A stretch of 64,000 nucleotides of DNA from Brachyhypopomus gauderio (GCF_052324685.1 NW_027506919.1:117314-181313), one strand, 5' to 3'. Positions 1 to 7,613 are shown, numbered from the stretch's first letter. Numbers and translations are program-made. The notes: a model not told the origin generated them from the sequence alone.

Positions 1-15
1 AAAAAGCCATGGCGT

Positions 16-89
16 GGCGCCGTGGCTTAGCTGGTCATAGCGCCTGTCTAGTAAACAGGAAGTCCTGGGTTCAAATCCCAGCGGTGCCT
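16..89 (+). tRNA. tRNA-Thr(AGT)
   Basis: Consensus copy. The cloverleaf is complete: acceptor GGCGCCG with CGGTGCC (six Watson-Crick pairs plus G4-T69), anticodon stem CCTGT (43-47) with ACAGG, loop CTAGTAA with anticodon AGT at 50-52, T arm CTGGG-TTCAAAT-CCCAG, discriminator T. The A34 is expected to be edited to inosine to read ACU, ACC and ACA (known for the family). There is no intron and no encoded CCA. The sequence closely matches vertebrate tRNA-Thr(AGT). The run after the gene is only TTT, so transcription may continue into the linker. Confidence 0.95.
23..34 (+). promoter_or_regulatory. Pol III A box of tRNA-Thr
   Basis: TGGCTTAGCTGG fits the A-box consensus TRGCNNAGYNGG. The matching B box GGTTCAAATCC is at 68-78. 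The same boxes lie at S+7 and S+52 in nearly all Thr copies. Confidence 0.9.
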
Positions 90-169
90 TTCTATTATGT
101 AAGCAGTTGTTAGGTCATGACATTCAGCCTCATGCTGAAGAGCAACTGTCAAAACTTTAACACATACTG
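90..169 (+). other. Thr-Arg linker with nested inverted repeat (first of about 215)
   Basis: An outer stem CAGTTG (104-109) pairs with CAACTG (143-148). An inner stem TTCAGC (123-128) pairs with GCTGAA (134-139) around a CTCAT loop. The 8-bp palindrome GTCATGAC sits at 114-121. Linkers come in two main forms, CTATTATG/TTCAGC and CCTTTATG/TTTAGC; the second keeps the inner stem through a G-T wobble. The same block follows every Thr gene and every chimera. Most copies have no run of four Ts. What the linker does is unknown. Confidence 0.8.
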
Positions 170-280
170 GGCTCTGTGGAGCAATGGATAGCGCATTGGA
201 CTTCTAGACGCAGGTGTGTGTCCATTCAAAGGTTGTTGGTTCGAGGAAGGAAGTCCTGGGTTCAAATCCCAGCGGTGCCT
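170..280 (+). pseudogene. Arg-Thr chimeric tRNA gene
   Basis: The 5' part (170 to about 245) is tRNA-Arg(TCT) through GGTTCGAG, with A11 and a T in the intron (GTGTGTGTCC). From about 248 it switches to the 3' part of tRNA-Thr (AGGAAGTCC onward: T arm, acceptor 3' strand, discriminator T280). The ends could still pair: GGCTCTG with CGGTGCC leaves one T4-T69 mismatch. The leftover Arg sequence would form a variable region of about 26 nt, so the spliced RNA would be about 94 nt with a TCT anticodon. This copy has GTTGTTGG. Whether it is expressed is unknown; A11 weakens the D stem and A box. A normal linker and full Arg gene follow. Confidence 0.85.
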
Positions 281-360
281 TTCTATTATGTAAGCAGTTG
301 TTAGGTCATGACATTCAGCCTCATGCTGAAGAGCAACTGTCAAAACCTTAACACATACTG

Positions 361-450
361 GGCTCTGTGGAGCAATGGATAGCGCATTGGACTTCTAGAC
401 GCAGGTGTGTGGCCATTCAAAGGTTGTGGGTTCGAGTACCACCAGAGTCG
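361..450 (+). tRNA. tRNA-Arg(TCT), intron
   Basis: A11+A61; the commonest defective Arg class, with a broken D-stem pair and a broken B box. Possibly silent. Confidence 0.6.
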
Positions 451-523
451 TTTTTTCTTTGAAAACAACAAAATTCATCGCTCCTCACTAATGACACCAA
501 TGCACAGTAAAAAGCCATGGCGC

Positions 524-597
524 GGCGCCGTGGCTTAGCTGGTCATAGCGCCTGTCTAGTAAACAGGAAGTCCTGGGTTCAAATCCCAGCGGTGCCT
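524..597 (+). tRNA. tRNA-Thr(AGT)
   Basis: Consensus. Confidence 0.94.
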
Positions 598-677
598 TTC
601 CTTTATGTAAGCAGTTGTTAGGTCATGACATTCAGCCTCATGCTGAAGAGCAACTGTCAAAACTTTAACACATACTG

Positions 678-767
678 GGCTCTGTGGCGCAATGGATAGC
701 GCATTGGACTTCTAGACGCAGGTGTGTGGCCATTCAAAGGTTGTGGGTTCGAGTCCCACCAGAGTCG
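678..767 (+). tRNA. tRNA-Arg(TCT), intron
   Basis: Consensus copy. Acceptor GGCTCTG pairs with CAGAGTC (G2-T71 wobble), D stem GCGC with GCGC, anticodon stem TTGGA with TTCAA, T arm GTGGG-TTCGAGT-CCCAC, discriminator G. Anticodon TCT is at 711-713. A 17-nt intron (715-731, GACGCAGGTGTGTGGCC) follows A37, the standard eukaryotic position, giving a 73-nt mature tRNA that reads AGA. It closely matches vertebrate tRNA-Arg(TCT), a family known to have introns. A six-T terminator follows. Confidence 0.95.
746..756 (+). promoter_or_regulatory. Pol III B box of tRNA-Arg
   Basis: GGTTCGAGTCC is a perfect B box. The A box, TGGCGCAATGG, is at 685-695. In the A61 class the first of the two final Cs is lost. 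Confidence 0.9.
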
Positions 768-773
768 TTTTTT
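768..773 (+). terminator. Pol III T-run terminator after tRNA-Arg
   Basis: Six Ts follow the discriminator base directly. Full Arg copies are followed by five Ts (T5-G form), six Ts, or seven Ts; two copies (32829, 34019) have CTTTTT and one (18854) has ATTTTT. The 28 truncated Arg copies have no such run. Confidence 0.85.
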
Positions 774-840
774 CTTTGAAAACAACAAAATTCATCGCTC
801 CTCACTAATGACACCAATCCACAGTAAACAGCCATGGCGT

Positions 841-914
841 GGCGCCGTGGCTTAGCTGGTCATAGCGCCTGTCTAGTAAACAGGAAGTCCTGGGTTCAAA
901 TCCCAGCGGTGCCT
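841..914 (+). tRNA. tRNA-Thr(AGT)
   Basis: Consensus. Confidence 0.94.
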
Positions 915-994
915 TTCTATTATGTAAGCAGTTGTTAGGTCATGACATTCAGCCTCATGCTGAAGAGCAACTGTCAAAACTTTAACACATACTG

Positions 995-1084
995 GGCTCT
1001 GTGGCGCAATGGATAGCGCATTGGACTTCTAGACGCAGGTGTGTGGCCATTCAAAGGTTGTGGGTTCGAGTCCCCCCAGAGTCG
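995..1084 (+). tRNA. tRNA-Arg(TCT), intron
   Basis: C64. Confidence 0.75.
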
Positions 1085-1157
1085 TTTTTTCTTTGAAAAC
1101 AACAAAATTCATCGCTCCTCACTAATGACACCAATCCACAGTAAAAAGCCATGTCGT

Positions 1158-1231
1158 GGCGCCGTGGCTTAGCTGGTCATAGCGCCTGTCTAGTAAACAG
1201 GAAGTCCTGGGTTCAAATCCCAGCGGTGCCT
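1158..1231 (+). tRNA. tRNA-Thr(AGT)
   Basis: Consensus. Confidence 0.94.
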
Positions 1232-1311
1232 TTCTATTATGTAAGCAGTTGTTAGGTCATGACATTCAGCCTCATGCTGAAGAGCAACTGTCAAAACTTT
1301 AACACATACTG

Positions 1312-1401
1312 GGCTCTGTGGTGCAATGGATAGCGCATTGGACTTCTAGACGCAGGTGTGTGGCCATTCAAAGGTTGTGGGTTCGAGTCCCACCAGAGTC
1401 G
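1312..1401 (+). tRNA. tRNA-Arg(TCT), intron
   Basis: T11. Confidence 0.88.
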
Positions 1402-1474
1402 TTTTTTCTTTGAAAACAACAAAATTCATCGCTCCTCACTAATGACACCAATCCACAGTAAAAAGCCATGGCGT

Positions 1475-1548
1475 GGCGCTGTGGCTTAGCTGGTCATAGC
1501 GCCTGTCTAGTAAACAGGAAGTCCTGGGTTCAAATCCCAGCGGTGCCT
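1475..1548 (+). tRNA. tRNA-Thr(AGT)
   Basis: T6, forming a T-G wobble with G67. Confidence 0.9.
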
Positions 1549-1628
1549 TTCTATTATGTAAGCAGTTGTTAGGTCATGACATTCAGCCTCATGCTGAAGA
1601 GCAACTGTCAAAACTTTAACACATACTG

Positions 1629-1718
1629 GGCTCTGTGGCGCAATGGATAGCGCATTGGACTTCTAGACGCAGGTGTGTGGCCATTCAAAGGTTGTGGGTT
1701 TGAGTCCCACCAGAGTCG
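1629..1718 (+). tRNA. tRNA-Arg(TCT), intron
   Basis: T56. Confidence 0.75.
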
Positions 1719-1791
1719 TTTTTGCTTTGAAAACAACAAAATTCATCGCTCCTCACTAATGACACCAATCCACAGTAAAAAGCCATGGTGT

Positions 1792-1865
1792 GGCGCCGTG
1801 GCTTAGCTGGTCATAGCGCCTGTCTAGTAAACAGGAAGTCCTGGGTTCAAATTCCAGCGGTGCCT
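1792..1865 (+). tRNA. tRNA-Thr(AGT)
   Basis: T61. Confidence 0.85.
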
Positions 1866-1945
1866 TTCTATTATGTAAGCAGTTGTTAGGTCATGACATT
1901 CAGCCTCATGCTGAAGAGCAACTGTCAAAACTTTAACACATACTG

Positions 1946-2035
1946 GGCTCTGTGGAGCAATGGATAGCGCATTGGACTTCTAGACGCAGGTGTGTGGCCA
2001 TTCAAAGGTTGTGGGTTCGAGTACCACCAGAGTCG
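1946..2035 (+). tRNA. tRNA-Arg(TCT), intron
   Basis: A11+A61. Confidence 0.6.
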
Positions 2036-2108
2036 TTTTTTCTTTGAAAACAACAAAATTCATCGCTCCTCACTAATGACACCAATGCACAGTAAAAAGC
2101 CATGGCGC

Positions 2109-2182
2109 GGCGCCGTGGCTTAGCTGGTCATAGCGCCTGTCTAGTAAACAGGAAGTCCTGGGTTCAAATCCCAGCGGTGCCT
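2109..2182 (+). tRNA. tRNA-Thr(AGT)
   Basis: Consensus. Confidence 0.94.
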
Positions 2183-2262
2183 TTCCTTTATGTAAGCAGT
2201 TGTTAGGTCATGACATTCAGCCTCATGCTGAAGAGCAACTGTCAAAACTTTAACACAAACTG

Positions 2263-2352
2263 GGCTTTGTGGCGCAATGGATAGCGCATTGGACTTCTAG
2301 ACGCAGGTGTGTGGCCATTCAAAGGTTGTGGGTTCGAGTCCCACCCGAGTCA
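2263..2352 (+). tRNA. tRNA-Arg(TCT), intron
   Basis: T5+C67+A73: T5-G68 wobble, T6-C67 mismatch, discriminator A. Confidence 0.65.
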
Positions 2353-2425
2353 TTTTTTCTTTGAAAACAACAAAATTCATCGCTCCTCACTAATGACACC
2401 AATGCACAGTAAAAAGCCATGGCGC

Positions 2426-2499
2426 GGCGCCGTGGCTTAGCTGGTCATAGCACCTGTCTAGTAAACAGGAAGTCCTGGGTTCAAATCCCAGCGGTGCCT
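2426..2499 (+). tRNA. tRNA-Thr(AGT)
   Basis: A26. Confidence 0.92.
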
Positions 2500-2579
2500 T
2501 TCCTTTATGTAAGCAGTTGTTAGGTCATGACATTTAGCCTCCTGCTGAAGAGCAACTGTCAAAACTTTAACACATACTG

Positions 2580-2660
2580 GGCTCTGTGGCGCAATGGATA
2601 GCGCATTGGACTTCTAGACGCAGGTGTGTGGCCATTCAAAGGTTGTGGGTTCGAGTCCCA
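2580..2660 (+). pseudogene. tRNA-Arg(TCT), 3' end lost
   Basis: The gene is intact through the T-stem CCCA, then joins directly to TGGCGC and the next Thr gene six bases later. Compared with a normal unit, 76 bp are missing: the last T-stem base, the acceptor 3' strand, the discriminator, the T-run and nearly all of the spacer. Both sides of the break share CCA, so a microhomology or slippage deletion is likely. Without a terminator, transcription could run into the next Thr gene. Confidence 0.9.
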
Positions 2661-2666
2661 TGGCGC

Positions 2667-2739
2667 GGCGCTGGGCTTAGCTGGTCATAGCGCCTGTCTA
2701 GTAAACAGGAAGTCCTGGGTTCAAATCCCAGCGGTGCCT
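2667..2739 (+). tRNA. tRNA-Thr(AGT), T8 deleted
   Basis: dT8: 73 nt. The acceptor GGCGCTG still pairs (T6-G67 wobble), but the invariant T8, also the first A-box base, is missing. Probably not functional. Confidence 0.55.
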
Positions 2740-2819
2740 TTCTATTATGTAAGCAGTTGTTAGGTCATGACATTCAGCCTCATGCTGAAGAGCAACTGTC
2801 AAAACTTTAACACATACTG

Positions 2820-2909
2820 GGCTCTGTGGCGCAATGGATAGCGCATTGGACTTCTAGACGCAGGTGTGTGGCCATTCAAAGGTTGTGGGTTCGAGTACCA
2901 CCAGAGTCG
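2820..2909 (+). tRNA. tRNA-Arg(TCT), intron
   Basis: A61. Confidence 0.65.
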
Positions 2910-2982
2910 TTTTTTCTTTGAAAACAACAAAATTCATCGCTCCTCACTAATGACACCAATGCACAGTAAAAAGCCATGGCGC

Positions 2983-3056
2983 GGCGCCGTGGCTTAGCTG
3001 GTCATAGCGCCTGTCTAGTAAACAGGAAGTCCTGGGTTCAAATCCCAGCGGTGCCT
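2983..3056 (+). tRNA. tRNA-Thr(AGT)
   Basis: Consensus. Confidence 0.94.
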
Positions 3057-3136
3057 TTCCTTTATGTAAGCAGTTGTTAGGTCATGACATTTAGCCTCCT
3101 GCTGAAGAGCAACTGTCAAAACTTTAACACATACTG

Positions 3137-3226
3137 GGCTCTGTGGCGCAATGGATAGCGCATTGGACTTCTAGACGCAGGTGTGTGGCCATTCAAAGGT
3201 TGTGGGTTCGAGTACCACCAGAGTTG
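3137..3226 (+). tRNA. tRNA-Arg(TCT), intron
   Basis: A61+T72. Confidence 0.55.
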
Positions 3227-3299
3227 TTTTTTCTTTGAAAACAACAAAATTCATCGCTCCTCACTATTGACACCAATGCACAGTAAAAAGCCATGGCGC

Positions 3300-3373
3300 G
3301 GCGCCGTGGCTTAGCTGGTCATAGCGCCTGTCTAGTAAACAGGAAGTCCTGGGTTCAAATCCCAGCGGTGCCT
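3300..3373 (+). tRNA. tRNA-Thr(AGT)
   Basis: Consensus. Confidence 0.94.
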
Positions 3374-3453
3374 TTCCTTTATGTAAGCAGTTGTTAGGTC
3401 ATGACATTCAGCCTCATGCTGAAGAGCAACTGTCAAAACTTTAACACAAACTG

Positions 3454-3543
3454 GGCTTTGTGGCGCAATGGATAGCGCATTGGACTTCTAGACGCAGGTG
3501 TGTGGCCATTCAAAGGTTGTGGGTTCGAGTCCCACCCGAGTCA
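3454..3543 (+). tRNA. tRNA-Arg(TCT), intron
   Basis: T5+C67+A73; seven-T run follows. Confidence 0.65.
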
Positions 3544-3617
3544 TTTTTTTCTTTGAAAACAACAAAATTCATCGCTCCTCACTAATGACACCAATGCACA
3601 GTAAAAAGCCATGGCGT

Positions 3618-3691
3618 GGCGCCGTGGCTTAGCTGGTCATAGCGCCTGTCTAGTAAACAGGAAGTCCTGGGTTCAAATCCCAGCGGTGCCT
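3618..3691 (+). tRNA. tRNA-Thr(AGT)
   Basis: Consensus. Confidence 0.94.
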
Positions 3692-3771
3692 TTCCTTTAT
3701 GTAAGCAGTTGTTAGGTCATGACATTTAGCCTCCTGCTGAAGAGCAACTGTCAAAACTTTAACACATACTG

Positions 3772-3852
3772 GGCTCTGTGGCGCAATGGATAGCGCATTG
3801 GACTTCTAGACGCAGGTGTGTGGCCATTCAAAGGTTGTGGGTTCGAGTCCCA
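3772..3852 (+). pseudogene. tRNA-Arg(TCT), 3' end lost
   Basis: CCCA-TGG junction to the Thr at 3859. Confidence 0.9.
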
Positions 3853-3858
3853 TGGTGC

Positions 3859-3932
3859 GGCGCCGTGGCTTAGCTGGTCATAGCGCCTGTCTAGTAAACA
3901 GGAAGTCCTGGGTTCAAATCCCAGCGGTGCCT
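3859..3932 (+). tRNA. tRNA-Thr(AGT)
   Basis: Consensus. Confidence 0.94.
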
Positions 3933-4012
3933 TTCTATTATGTAAGCAGTTGTTAGGTCATGACATTCAGCCTCATGCTGAAGAGCAACTGTCAAAACTT
4001 TAACACATACTG

Positions 4013-4102
4013 GGCTCTGTGGCGCAATGGATAGCGCATTGGACTTCTAGACGCAGGTGTGTGGCCATTCAAAGGTTGTGGGTTCGAGTACCACCAAAGT
4101 CG
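4013..4102 (+). tRNA. tRNA-Arg(TCT), intron
   Basis: A61+A68. Confidence 0.55.
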
Positions 4103-4175
4103 TTTTTTCTTTGAAAACAACAAAATTCATCGCTCCTCACTAATGACACCAATCCACAGTAAAAAGCCATGGCGT

Positions 4176-4249
4176 GGCGCCGTGGCTTAGCTGGTCATAG
4201 CGCCTGTCTAGTAAACAGGAAGTCCTGGGTTCAAATCCCAGCGGTGCCT
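4176..4249 (+). tRNA. tRNA-Thr(AGT)
   Basis: Consensus. Confidence 0.94.
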
Positions 4250-4329
4250 TTCTATTATGTAAGCAGTTGTTAGGTCATGACATTCAGCCTCATGCTGAAG
4301 AGCAACTGTCAAAACTTTAACACATACTG

Positions 4330-4440
4330 GGCTCTGTGGAGCAATGGATAGCGCATTGGACTTCTAGACGCAGGTGTGTGTCCATTCAAAGGTTGTGGGT
4401 TCGAGGAAGGAAGTCCTGGGTTCAAATCCCAGCGGTGCCT
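4330..4440 (+). pseudogene. Arg-Thr chimeric tRNA gene
   Basis: Same junction as at 170; GTTGTGGG form. Confidence 0.85.
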
Positions 4441-4520
4441 TTCTATTATGTAAGCAGTTGTTAGGTCATGACATTCAGCCTCATGCTGAAGAGCAACTGT
4501 CAAAACTTTAACACATACTG

Positions 4521-4610
4521 GGCTCTGTGGCGCAATGGATAGCGCATTGGACTTCTAGACGCAGGTGTGTGGCCATTCAAAGGTTGTGGGTTCGAGTCCC
4601 ACCAGAGTCG
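4521..4610 (+). tRNA. tRNA-Arg(TCT), intron
   Basis: Consensus; five-T run. Confidence 0.93.
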
Positions 4611-4683
4611 TTTTTGCTTTGAAAACAACAAAATTCATTGCTCCTCACTAATGACACCAATCCACAGTAAAAAGCCATGGCGT

Positions 4684-4757
4684 GGCGCCGTGGCTTAGCT
4701 GGTCATAGCGCCTGTCTAGTAAACAGGAAGTCCTGGGTTCAAATTCCAGCGGTGCCT
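4684..4757 (+). tRNA. tRNA-Thr(AGT)
   Basis: T61. Confidence 0.85.
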
Positions 4758-4837
4758 TTCTATTATGTAAGCAGTTGTTAGGTCATGACATTCAGCCTCA
4801 TGCTGAAGAGCAACTGTCAAAACTTTAACACATACTG

Positions 4838-4927
4838 GGCTCTGTGGAGCAATGGATAGCGCATTGGACTTCTAGACGCAGGTGTGTGGCCATTCAAAGG
4901 TTGTGGGTTCGAGTACCACCAGAGTCG
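4838..4927 (+). tRNA. tRNA-Arg(TCT), intron
   Basis: A11+A61. Confidence 0.6.
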
Positions 4928-5000
4928 TTTTTTCTTTGAAAACAACAAAATTCATCGCTCCTCACTAATGACACCAATGCACAGTAAAAAGCCATGGCGC

Positions 5001-5074
5001 GGCGCCGTGGCTTAGCTGGTCATAGCGCCTGTCTAGTAAACAGGAAGTCCTGGGTTCAAATCCCAGCGGTGCCT
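5001..5074 (+). tRNA. tRNA-Thr(AGT)
   Basis: Consensus; the linker has TTTTT at 5092-5096. Confidence 0.94.
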
Positions 5075-5154
5075 TTCCTTTATGTAAGCAGTTTTTAGGT
5101 CATGACATTTAGCCTCCTGCTGAAGAGCAACTGTCAAAACTTTAACACATACTG

Positions 5155-5244
5155 GGCTCTGTGGCGCAATGGATAGCGCATTGGACTTCTAGACGCAGGT
5201 GTGTGGCCATTCAAAGGTTGTGGGTTCGAGTCCCACCCGAGTCA
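5155..5244 (+). tRNA. tRNA-Arg(TCT), intron
   Basis: C67+A73. Confidence 0.7.
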
Positions 5245-5317
5245 TTTTTTCTTTGAAAACAACAAAATTCATCGCTCCTCACTAATGACACCAATGCACA
5301 GTAAAAAGCCATGGCGC

Positions 5318-5391
5318 GGCGCCGTGGCTTAGCTGGTCATAGCGCCTGTCTAGTAAACAGGAAGTCCTGGGTTCAAATCCCAGCGGTGCCT
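5318..5391 (+). tRNA. tRNA-Thr(AGT)
   Basis: Consensus. Confidence 0.94.
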
Positions 5392-5471
5392 TTCCTTTAT
5401 GTAAGCAGTTGTTAGGTCATGACATTTAGCCTCCTGCTGAAGAGCAACTGTCAAAACTTTAACACATACTG

Positions 5472-5552
5472 GGCTCTGTGGCGCAATGGATAGCGCATTG
5501 GACTTCTAGACGCAGGTGTGTGGCCATTCAAAGGTTGTGGGTTCGAGTCCCA
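5472..5552 (+). pseudogene. tRNA-Arg(TCT), 3' end lost
   Basis: CCCA-TGG junction to the Thr at 5559. Confidence 0.9.
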
Positions 5553-5558
5553 TGGCGC

Positions 5559-5631
5559 GGCGCTGGGCTTAGCTGGTCATAGCGCCTGTCTAGTAAACAG
5601 GAAGTCCTGGGTTCAAATCCCAGCGGTGCCT
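5559..5631 (+). tRNA. tRNA-Thr(AGT), T8 deleted
   Basis: dT8 with T6. Confidence 0.55.
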
Positions 5632-5711
5632 TTCTATTATGTAAGCAGTTGTTAGGTCATGACATTCAGCCTCATGCTGAAGAGCAACTGTCAAAACTTT
5701 AACACATACTG

Positions 5712-5801
5712 GGCTCTGTGGCGCAATGGATAGCGCATTGGACTTCTAGACGCAGGTGTGTGGCCATTCAAAGGTTGTGGGTTCGAGTACCACCAGAGTC
5801 G
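5712..5801 (+). tRNA. tRNA-Arg(TCT), intron
   Basis: A61. Confidence 0.65.
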
Positions 5802-5874
5802 TTTTTTCTTTGAAAACAACAAAATTCATCGCTCCTCACTAATGACACCAATCCACAGTAAAAAGCCATGGCGT

Positions 5875-5948
5875 GGCGCCGTGGCTTAGCTGGTCATAGC
5901 GCCTGTCTAGTAAACAGGAAGTCCTGGGTTCAAATCCCAGCGGTGCCT
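5875..5948 (+). tRNA. tRNA-Thr(AGT)
   Basis: Consensus. Confidence 0.94.
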
Positions 5949-6028
5949 TTCTATTATGTAAGCAGTTGTTAGGTCATGACATTCAGCCTCATGCTGAAGA
6001 GCAACTGTCAAAACTTTAACACATACTG

Positions 6029-6118
6029 GGCTCTGTGGCGCAATGGATAGCGCATTGGACTTCTAGACGCAGGTGTGTGGCCATTCAAAGGTTGTGGGTT
6101 CGAGTACCACCAGAGTCG
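6029..6118 (+). tRNA. tRNA-Arg(TCT), intron
   Basis: A61. Confidence 0.65.
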
Positions 6119-6191
6119 TTTTTTCTTTGAAAACAACAAAATTCATCGCTCCTCACTAATGACACCAATCCACAGTAAAAAGCCATGTCGT

Positions 6192-6265
6192 GGTGCCGTG
6201 GCTTAGCTGGTCATAGCGCCTGTCTAGTAAACAGGAAGTCCTGGGTTCAAATCCCAGCGGTGCCT
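6192..6265 (+). tRNA. tRNA-Thr(AGT)
   Basis: T3, forming a T-G wobble with G70. Confidence 0.88.
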
Positions 6266-6345
6266 TTCTATTATGTAAGCAGTTGTTAGGTCATGACATT
6301 CAGCCTCATGCTGAAGAGCAACTGTCAAAACTTTAACACATACTG

Positions 6346-6435
6346 GGCTCTGTGGTGCAATGGATAGCGCATTGGACTTCTAGACGCAGGTGTGTGGCCA
6401 TTCAAAGGTTGTGGGTTCGAGTCCCACCAGAGTCG
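6346..6435 (+). tRNA. tRNA-Arg(TCT), intron
   Basis: T11. Confidence 0.88.
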
Positions 6436-6508
6436 TTTTTTCTTTGAAAACAACAAAATTCATCGCTCCTCACTAATGACACCAATCCACAGTAAAAAGC
6501 CATGGCGT

Positions 6509-6582
6509 GGCGCCGTGGCTTAGCTGGTCATAGCGCCTGTCTAGTAAACAGGAAGTCCTGGGTTCAAATCCCAGCGGTGCCT
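6509..6582 (+). tRNA. tRNA-Thr(AGT)
   Basis: Consensus. Confidence 0.94.
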
Positions 6583-6662
6583 TTCTATTATGTAAGCAGT
6601 TGTTAGGTCATGACATTCAGCCTCATGCTGAAGAGCAACTGTCAAAACTTTAACACATACTG

Positions 6663-6752
6663 GGCTCTGTGGCGCAATGGATAGCGCATTGGACTTCTAG
6701 ACGCAGGTGTGTGGCCATTCAAAGGTTGTGGGTTTGAGTCCCACCAGAGTCG
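6663..6752 (+). tRNA. tRNA-Arg(TCT), intron
   Basis: T56. Confidence 0.75.
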
Positions 6753-6825
6753 TTTTTGCTTTGAAAACAACAAAATTCATCGCTCCTCACTAATGACACC
6801 AATCCACAGTAAAAAGCCATGGCGT

Positions 6826-6899
6826 GGCGCCGTGGCTTAGCTGGTCATAGCGCCTGTCTAGTAAACAGGAAGTCCTGGGTTCAAATTCCAGCGGTGCCT
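6826..6899 (+). tRNA. tRNA-Thr(AGT)
   Basis: T61. Confidence 0.85.
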
Positions 6900-6979
6900 T
6901 TCTATTATGTAAGCAGTTGTTAGGTCATGACATTCAGCCTCATGCTGAAGAGCAACTGTCAAAACTTTAACACATACTG

Positions 6980-7069
6980 GGCTCTGTGGAGCAATGGATA
7001 GCGCATTGGACTTCTAGACGCAGGTGTGTGGCCATTCAAAGGTTGTGGGTTCGAGTACCACCAGAGTCG
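6980..7069 (+). tRNA. tRNA-Arg(TCT), intron
   Basis: A11+A61. Confidence 0.6.
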
Positions 7070-7142
7070 TTTTTTCTTTGAAAACAACAAAATTCATCGC
7101 TCCTCACTAATGACACCAATGCACAGTAAAAAGCCATGGCGC

Positions 7143-7216
7143 GGCGCCGTGGCTTAGCTGGTCATAGCGCCTGTCTAGTAAACAGGAAGTCCTGGGTTCA
7201 AATCCCAGCGGTGCCT
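7143..7216 (+). tRNA. tRNA-Thr(AGT)
   Basis: Consensus. Confidence 0.94.
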
Positions 7217-7296
7217 TTCCTTTATGTAAGCAGTTGTTAGGTCATGACATTCAGCCTCATGCTGAAGAGCAACTGTCAAAACTTTAACACAAACTG

Positions 7297-7386
7297 GGCT
7301 TTGTGGCGCAATGGATAGCGCATTGGACTTCTAGACGCAGGTGTGTGGCCATTCAAAGGTTGTGGGTTCGAGTCCCACCCGAGTCA
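7297..7386 (+). tRNA. tRNA-Arg(TCT), intron
   Basis: T5+C67+A73. Confidence 0.65.
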
Positions 7387-7459
7387 TTTTTTCTTTGAAA
7401 ACAACAAAATTCATCGCTCCTCACTAATGACACCAATGCACAGTAAAAAGCCATGGCGC

Positions 7460-7533
7460 GGCGCCGTGGCTTAGCTGGTCATAGCACCTGTCTAGTAAAC
7501 AGGAAGTCCTGGGTTCAAATCCCAGCGGTGCCT
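7460..7533 (+). tRNA. tRNA-Thr(AGT)
   Basis: A26. Confidence 0.92.
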
Positions 7534-7613
7534 TTCCTTTATGTAAGCAGTTGTTAGGTCATGACATTTAGCCTCCTGCTGAAGAGCAACTGTCAAAACT
7601 TTAACACATACTG

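Noticed and set aside
149-343. A 64-codon minus-strand frame (contains RWDLNPG), repeated 15 times at each chimera
   Set aside because: It is antisense to the chimeric tRNA and linker, exists only because the Arg-Thr junction removes stops, and has no coding signature apart from copy number. Similar database proteins would be tRNA-derived false predictions.
471-523. Upstream TATA-like or snRNA-type external promoter before Thr
   Set aside because: The AT-rich AACAACAAAATTC lies about 40-60 bp upstream, but there is no convincing TATA or PSE; internal A and B boxes are enough.
2580-2660. Truncated Arg as a gene with an encoded CCA end
   Set aside because: The CCA in GTCCCA is the T-stem strand meeting the spacer; the acceptor 3' strand is absent, so no cloverleaf can form.
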